Part shown: piece by piece, positions 61,301 through 64,000 of the stretch | How the letters are laid out: each line of letters begins with the position of its first letter | Position numbering within the stretch: position 1 is the stretch's first letter | NCBI GenBank assembly: GCA_013396995.1 | Contig: VWZP01008131.1 | Coordinates: 496,001 to 560,000 of the forward strand | Length of the DNA: 64,000 bases | Reading direction: 5' to 3' | Origin: Dicaeum eximium | Lineage: Eukaryota > Chordata > Aves > Passeriformes > Dicaeidae | The notes under the pieces: generated by a model | Seen by the model: only the letters and a program-made list of their open reading frames with translations | The model's database searches: none | What the model was told of the DNA's origin: nothing | Program-made: the position numbers and the translations under genes

Positions 61301-64000
61301 TTCTGGGATTTGAGAGTTTGCCAGATTGGAACTACTTGGTCCTTTCCCTATTGTCCTATTCTTTGTCTTGCTTTTCTACAGAATATACAGGAAGTGAGAA
61401 TGACAATGAAACTGTGCCCGAGACCTCTGCAGGTTGCTGGAGTTTTTTCCCTACTGTTTTATTTCGTTTTTAAGCCAAGACATTGCTTCATCTTGCACAC
61501 AGCATGAAATGCAGGCGTTGCATTTGGGCCATTGACCTTCACATAATCCTCTCCTAGGCTTGTGTCTCCATTGTGCTTCTATTTGCAGAGCATCATCAGC
61601 TGACTTCTGCTTGGTTTGGGGGGGTTTTTCGTTTGTTTTGGGTTTTTTTTTTTGTTGCATCCAAATGTACCTCCATGTACAAATCTGCAACAGTTGTGAT
61701 TGCAGTGAAGTGGTGAAAAAAGTTGCTGTTGTAAAATATCAGCTATAATATTTCATCCAGTTTTGTTAAAGCATAAACACACGTCATCCTATATAAATGT
61801 ATGTATTTCTGCATGTAGGTATGTGTCTTTAATATAGAATTTATTCAGTGCATTGAGAAGGACCTCTGGAACTCGGGTACCTTTGCTCCTCTCTCAGAAC
61901 AAGACTGATTGCATATTTAGATCAGGCTGCTCATAAAGACAGATGTACTCACTTGGTCAGATATTTATATAAAATTCTAGTTACAGTGAATGGCCAAAAA
62001 AGATTTGGCTATGATGTATTTCAGGTTGGCTACAGGGTTATTTCCTGATAACAAATTTTAGTGATAGTTTAATGGGTTTTGTCTCTTGAGTTGAGATACT
62101 TAAAATTAATGTATATTTTAAAAAGTGAATTCAAGGTATGTACCTTTCCTGTAAAGTTTAATTATTGCTGGAATAGTCTGGATGTAACTGACAGGAAGTT
62201 TCTAGCTGTAAATCACATTTTAATTTGGCAAGGAGGGGACAGTATCCAGGGGCTCCATAAGCTGAAGCTATATGAAAATTGTGTAATTTGCAACAGGACA
62301 CTTGATCACTGAATATTTGAGTTGTAGCAAGGATCTTTTATCCCTTAGAACTTCTGAAAAAAGCCTAGACATCTTTCTAAAATCAGATTGCTTAGTAAGT
62401 AATGGGCTTGAAGTACACATTCCCATGGTGTTTTGTGGCCCTGGGATTTGCAAGATGGACTAGGTGATCATTGTGACATCTTCAAAACCACTGAAGAATA
62501 AAGGGCTTAGTGGATTGGCCTTATCAGACTTAACTCAGATACCTAAAAATGAGTTAGGTGTGTTTAAACTGCTCACCTGAATATGCAGAGAGACGATTGC
62601 ACCTTTAGAGGGGCAGGTAACTCTTGGACACCTCTGTCAGAATGAGCTGAATGGCTTTACAAAGTTCCTTTGTAGCCTTGGGGTGTAGGGAGCAGCTGCA
62701 GTGCTGGTGTAGGTGGAGATCCCTCACCCCTGGGGGGATCTGCCCTGTGTCCTGAGCAGGAGGAGGTGTTGCCTCAGCAGGAAGAGTCAGGTCTCATGGC
62801 TCATCCCATTGGTTCTGTGTTTGGTTTCTGAGCACCACCTCGCTGTATGGGGCTTCTTTTGAGATGTTTGTCATGGAACAGAGGCAGTTCAAGGTGGCCA
62901 CAGCTGTCTGAAGGCCACGTGCATGGTGAACTGTTTGATTCTTTCTTTATGCCTAACCATAATCACAAGGTTAACACCCAGAGTGGATGAAAACTAACCT
63001 GCATGTGTATAATACTGTGTGTATCAGCTGGCATACTTGTTGTTTTACAAAAGAAAAAGCAAAAAGAGTCGTAACAAATAAAGGTTTTTCCTCCCTCGTG
63101 TTTCCAAGGTGGTGAACTGCGCATGGCTCAGTTTTTCCGAGGCAATCTGGCAGGGCTGATGATTCGTTCTGGTAAACTGGAGAACAAGAAGGTGATTGAT
63201 TGCCTCTACACCTGCAAAGAGGGGCTGGATTTGCAGATGGCTGATGGTGTTGGCAAAGGTGTGAAGGTAAATTTGCATTTAAACAAAGGGGAACATGTAT
63301 GTTCCTTCCCTGATAAGAGTTAGGAGTTCTACTGGCAGAGTTAACAGGCTGTCCCAAATATAACAGCTTATCTCTTGTGGCATTTTGCATTAATATTACA
63401 TAAAACTAGGAAATTTTTCTTGTATAAACCTGGTCTTAGGAATGAAAGTTACTCTGCTGTCTTTTAAGTCTTGAAGAGAAACTCCATATTTATAAGCCTG
63501 TTTTACCAGCTGTGCAGATTGTCTATAAGAGATCTTTAACAAGCAGCTTCTTAAAATGATATTATGTGGCTTTTTCAGCAGCAAGGTTGTGTGAACCAGA
63601 GGTAAATTTCTCCTTTATGTTAGCTGTCTCTCCTCTGTATTACTAGAACCAGAACTATGATATGTACTTAGATTTTTTTCTTAAAGAATGAAGCACAAAC
63701 ACATTGCACTGGGGTAAGGCAGTGAGTAGGGAGTTCAGACTAACTCCTAACTCATTTTTAGGTATCAGAGTGTGCCACAAGGCCAGGAATAATGATCCTG
63801 TGGCTTTGAATATGGATGCAATTCTCCTGCATTTCCCAGTGCTGAACTCCAGTTTGAGTGGCAGATCATGTCACTGGGTTGGGTGTTCTCTAATGGATTC
63901 CTCCCTGTTTTTCAGATCCACATGAACCCGAGCCAGTCGACGCTGAGCATCGAAGGGGACGACATCGACAGGGTGGACAAGGCCATGCAGCACATCTCCT
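52212..64000 (+). CDS. CLSTN1: CLSTN1 (calsyntenin-1), exons 2-13, incomplete at both ends
   Basis: Twelve exons join in frame over 1722 bases with no stop, giving about 573 residues, roughly residues 31 to 604 of the human protein by memory. In order they encode the first cadherin repeat (VNKHKPW to KKSHK), the second cadherin repeat (ATVHIQVNDVNEYAPVF to KPTCKPGWQG), a linker with conserved cysteines (CDEP, GKGCDRD, HRLCG), and the LNS/laminin-G-like domain (NWTVGLPTDNGHDSD to CLYTCKEGLDLQ). The transmembrane segment and kinesin-binding cytoplasmic tail lie past the window. In the family it is a neuronal type I membrane protein that links vesicles to kinesin-1 light chain and binds the APP adaptor X11L. 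Candidate exon 1 is at 44311-44319. No defect is seen. Confidence 0.97.
52335..54426 (+). other. CLSTN1: CLSTN1 intron 2
   Basis: The intron is 2.1 kb. A GC-rich patch lies at about 53230-53370 and an A18 run at 53815-53832. No gene is recognised. Confidence 0.9.
54427..54456 (+). CDS. CLSTN1: CLSTN1 exon 3, 30-base microexon
   Basis: The acceptor is CCCTTTAG and the donor is GAAG|GTGATA. Thirty bases, phase 1 to 1, encode ESFEVTVTKE. Human CLSTN1 isoforms of 981 and 971 residues differ by this length. Because the phase is symmetrical, skipping it keeps the frame. Confidence 0.95.
54457..55850 (+). other. CLSTN1: CLSTN1 intron 3
   Basis: The intron is 1.4 kb and AT-rich. Nothing is recognised in it. 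Confidence 0.9.
55851..56046 (+). CDS. CLSTN1: CLSTN1 exon 4
   Basis: The acceptor is CTCTGTAG and the donor is CACAA|GTAAGT. The exon is 196 bases, phase 1 to 2, and encodes GEICGFKIHGQNVPF to GPDGANAKKSHK. It is the bulk of the first cadherin repeat, including the FTIQAYDCG strand. Confidence 0.97.
56047..57255 (+). other. CLSTN1: CLSTN1 intron 4
   Basis: The intron is 1.2 kb and contains a short CR1-like fragment near 56190-56238. GC content rises over its last 200 bases towards exon 5. Confidence 0.9.
56190..56238. mobile_element. CR1 LINE fragment
   Basis: The stretch TTGGAAGGGATGACTGGGTC followed by CATCTGGTCC and CCTGCTCAAGC resembles the well-known avian CR1 segment (TGGAAGGGACCT...ATCATCTAGTCC...CCTGCTCAAGC). 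It is short and diverged. Confidence 0.5.
57256..57464 (+). CDS. CLSTN1: CLSTN1 exon 5
   Basis: The acceptor is CCCTGCAG and the donor is GACG|GTGAGA. The exon is 209 bases, phase 2 to 1. It encodes ATVHIQVNDVNEYAPVF, with the cadherin-type calcium linker DVNEYAP, through to FAIDKD. Third codon positions are nearly all G or C, in sharp contrast to exon 6 only 224 bases away. Confidence 0.97.
57689..57838 (+). CDS. CLSTN1: CLSTN1 exon 6
   Basis: The acceptor is TGTGTCAG and the donor is CAAG|GTTAGT. The exon is 150 bases, phase 1 to 1, and encodes GYIKNTEKLSYGKEHQYKL to CKPGWQ. It is the end of the second cadherin repeat and has A/T-rich third positions. Confidence 0.97.
57937..58122 (+). CDS. 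CLSTN1: CLSTN1 exon 7
   Basis: The acceptor is ATATTCAG and the donor is TGTG|GTAAGA. The exon is 186 bases, phase 1 to 1, and encodes GWSKRIEYEPGTGSLALF to EKSIHRLC. The intron before it is only 98 bp and the one after it 114 bp. Confidence 0.97.
58237..58485 (+). CDS. CLSTN1: CLSTN1 exon 8
   Basis: The acceptor is TGTTGTAG and the donor is ACAG|GTTTGT. The exon is 249 bases, phase 1 to 1. It encodes GAAAGTAELLPPPSS, then the start of the laminin-G-like domain, with N-glycosylation sequons NWT and NGT. Confidence 0.97.
58486..59305 (+). other. CLSTN1: CLSTN1 intron 8
   Basis: The intron is 820 bp. Nothing beyond short T runs is recognised. Confidence 0.9.
59306..59427 (+). CDS. CLSTN1: CLSTN1 exon 9
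   Basis: The acceptor is CCACACAG and the donor is CCAG|GTGAGC. The exon is 122 bases, phase 1 to 0, and encodes DMNRHHYALYVHNCRLVFLF to EFHWKLNQ within the laminin-G-like domain. Confidence 0.97.
59428..60162 (+). other. CLSTN1: CLSTN1 intron 9
   Basis: The intron is 735 bp and AT-rich. Nothing is recognised in it. Confidence 0.9.
60163..60325 (+). CDS. CLSTN1: CLSTN1 exon 10
   Basis: The acceptor is CTCTCAG and the donor is CAAG|GTAACT. The exon is 163 bases, phase 0 to 1, and encodes VCDKEWHHYVVNVEF to ETQLVVGACWQ. Confidence 0.97.
60326..61381 (+). other. CLSTN1: CLSTN1 intron 10
   Basis: The intron is 1.06 kb, ending in a strong polypyrimidine tract before the optional exon. A TGC triplet lies about 11 bases before the acceptor. 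Confidence 0.85.
61382..61432 (+). CDS. CLSTN1: CLSTN1 exon 11, optional 51-base exon
   Basis: The acceptor is TTTTCTACAG and the donor is the weak GCAG|GTTGCT. The 51 bases, phase 1 to 1, encode EYTGSENDNETVPETSA, matching the optional human segment EFSGVENDNETEP. Joining exon 10 directly to exon 12 also keeps the frame (GACWQ-GGEL). The segment carries an NET glycosylation sequon. Confidence 0.9.
61433..63108 (+). other. CLSTN1: CLSTN1 intron 11
   Basis: The intron is 1.7 kb. The stretch 62452-62490 (AAGATGGACTAGGTGATCAT...) weakly resembles the 3' part of CR1 elements. Nothing else is recognised. Confidence 0.8.
62452..62490. mobile_element. Possible CR1 3' fragment
   Basis: GATGGACTAGGTGATCATTG resembles the TGGACTAGATGATC segment near the 3' end of avian CR1. 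The match is too short to be sure. Confidence 0.3.
63109..63266 (+). CDS. CLSTN1: CLSTN1 exon 12
   Basis: The acceptor is the unusual GTTTCCAAG (A at -3) and the donor is AAG|GTAAAT. The exon is 158 bases, phase 1 to 0, and encodes GGELRMAQFFRGNLAG to DGVGKGVK. It is the end of the laminin-G-like domain with CLYTCKEGLDLQ. Confidence 0.96.
63267..63915 (+). other. CLSTN1: CLSTN1 intron 12
   Basis: The intron is 649 bp. No element is recognised. Confidence 0.9.
63916..64000 (+). CDS. CLSTN1: CLSTN1 exon 13, cut by window end
   Basis: The acceptor is TTTTTCAG. It encodes IHMNPSQSTLSIEGDD to KAMQHIS and runs off the window. G/C-rich third positions return here. Confidence 0.95.
   Translation, partial: MHMNPSQSTLSIEGDDIDRVDKAMQHIS

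Noticed and set aside
1..64000. CRISPR arrays, tRNA/rRNA genes, bacterial operons, known microRNA hairpins such as miR-34a (which lies elsewhere on human 1p36)
   Set aside because: None was seen. The tandem arrays present have no spacers, and no cloverleaf or known miRNA seed context was found by eye.

Overview
This is vertebrate nuclear DNA, almost certainly from a bird and probably a passerine. It has spliced genes with canonical GT/AG introns, CpG-island promoters, a CR1-like LINE scrap, and a solo LTR of the endogenous-retrovirus type common in songbirds. The species call is inference. There are no bacterial operons, CRISPR arrays or rRNA/tRNA genes that I can see.

Three protein-coding genes lie head-to-tail on the + strand, in the order found at human 1p36.22. 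(1) LZIC, 3' part only, at 462-3593: four coding exons carrying the C-terminal ICAT (beta-catenin-interacting) module. (2) CTNNBIP1/ICAT, complete coding sequence in three exons at 22994-28912, 81 residues. Its likely promoter and 5' noncoding exon sit in a CpG island at about 8.2-9.3 kb. (3) CLSTN1 (calsyntenin-1), 5' part. Its CpG-island promoter is at about 43.6-44.7 kb. Coding exon 1 is almost certainly inside an assembly gap, and exons 2-13 follow from 52212 to the window end, where exon 13 is cut.

The rest is introns and intergenic DNA. It holds a 1411-bp solo LTR with a perfect 5-bp target duplication in CTNNBIP1 intron 1, three minisatellites (a 28-bp unit at 33.4-34.1 kb around a gap, a 52-bp unit at 37.2-37.4 kb, and a 28-bp unit directly upstream of the CLSTN1 promoter), smaller tandem duplications, and three N gaps plus one single N.

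Functionally, LZIC and CTNNBIP1 are neighbouring paralogues sharing the ICAT fold. ICAT blocks beta-catenin binding to TCF. CLSTN1 is a neuronal type I membrane cadherin-family cargo adaptor. I found no novel system. The most interesting points are the shared exon cassette of LZIC and ICAT, TCF-like sites at the ICAT promoter, the promoter minisatellite of CLSTN1, two small optional-looking CLSTN1 exons (one adding an N-glycosylation sequon), and abrupt GC3 switches between neighbouring exons.
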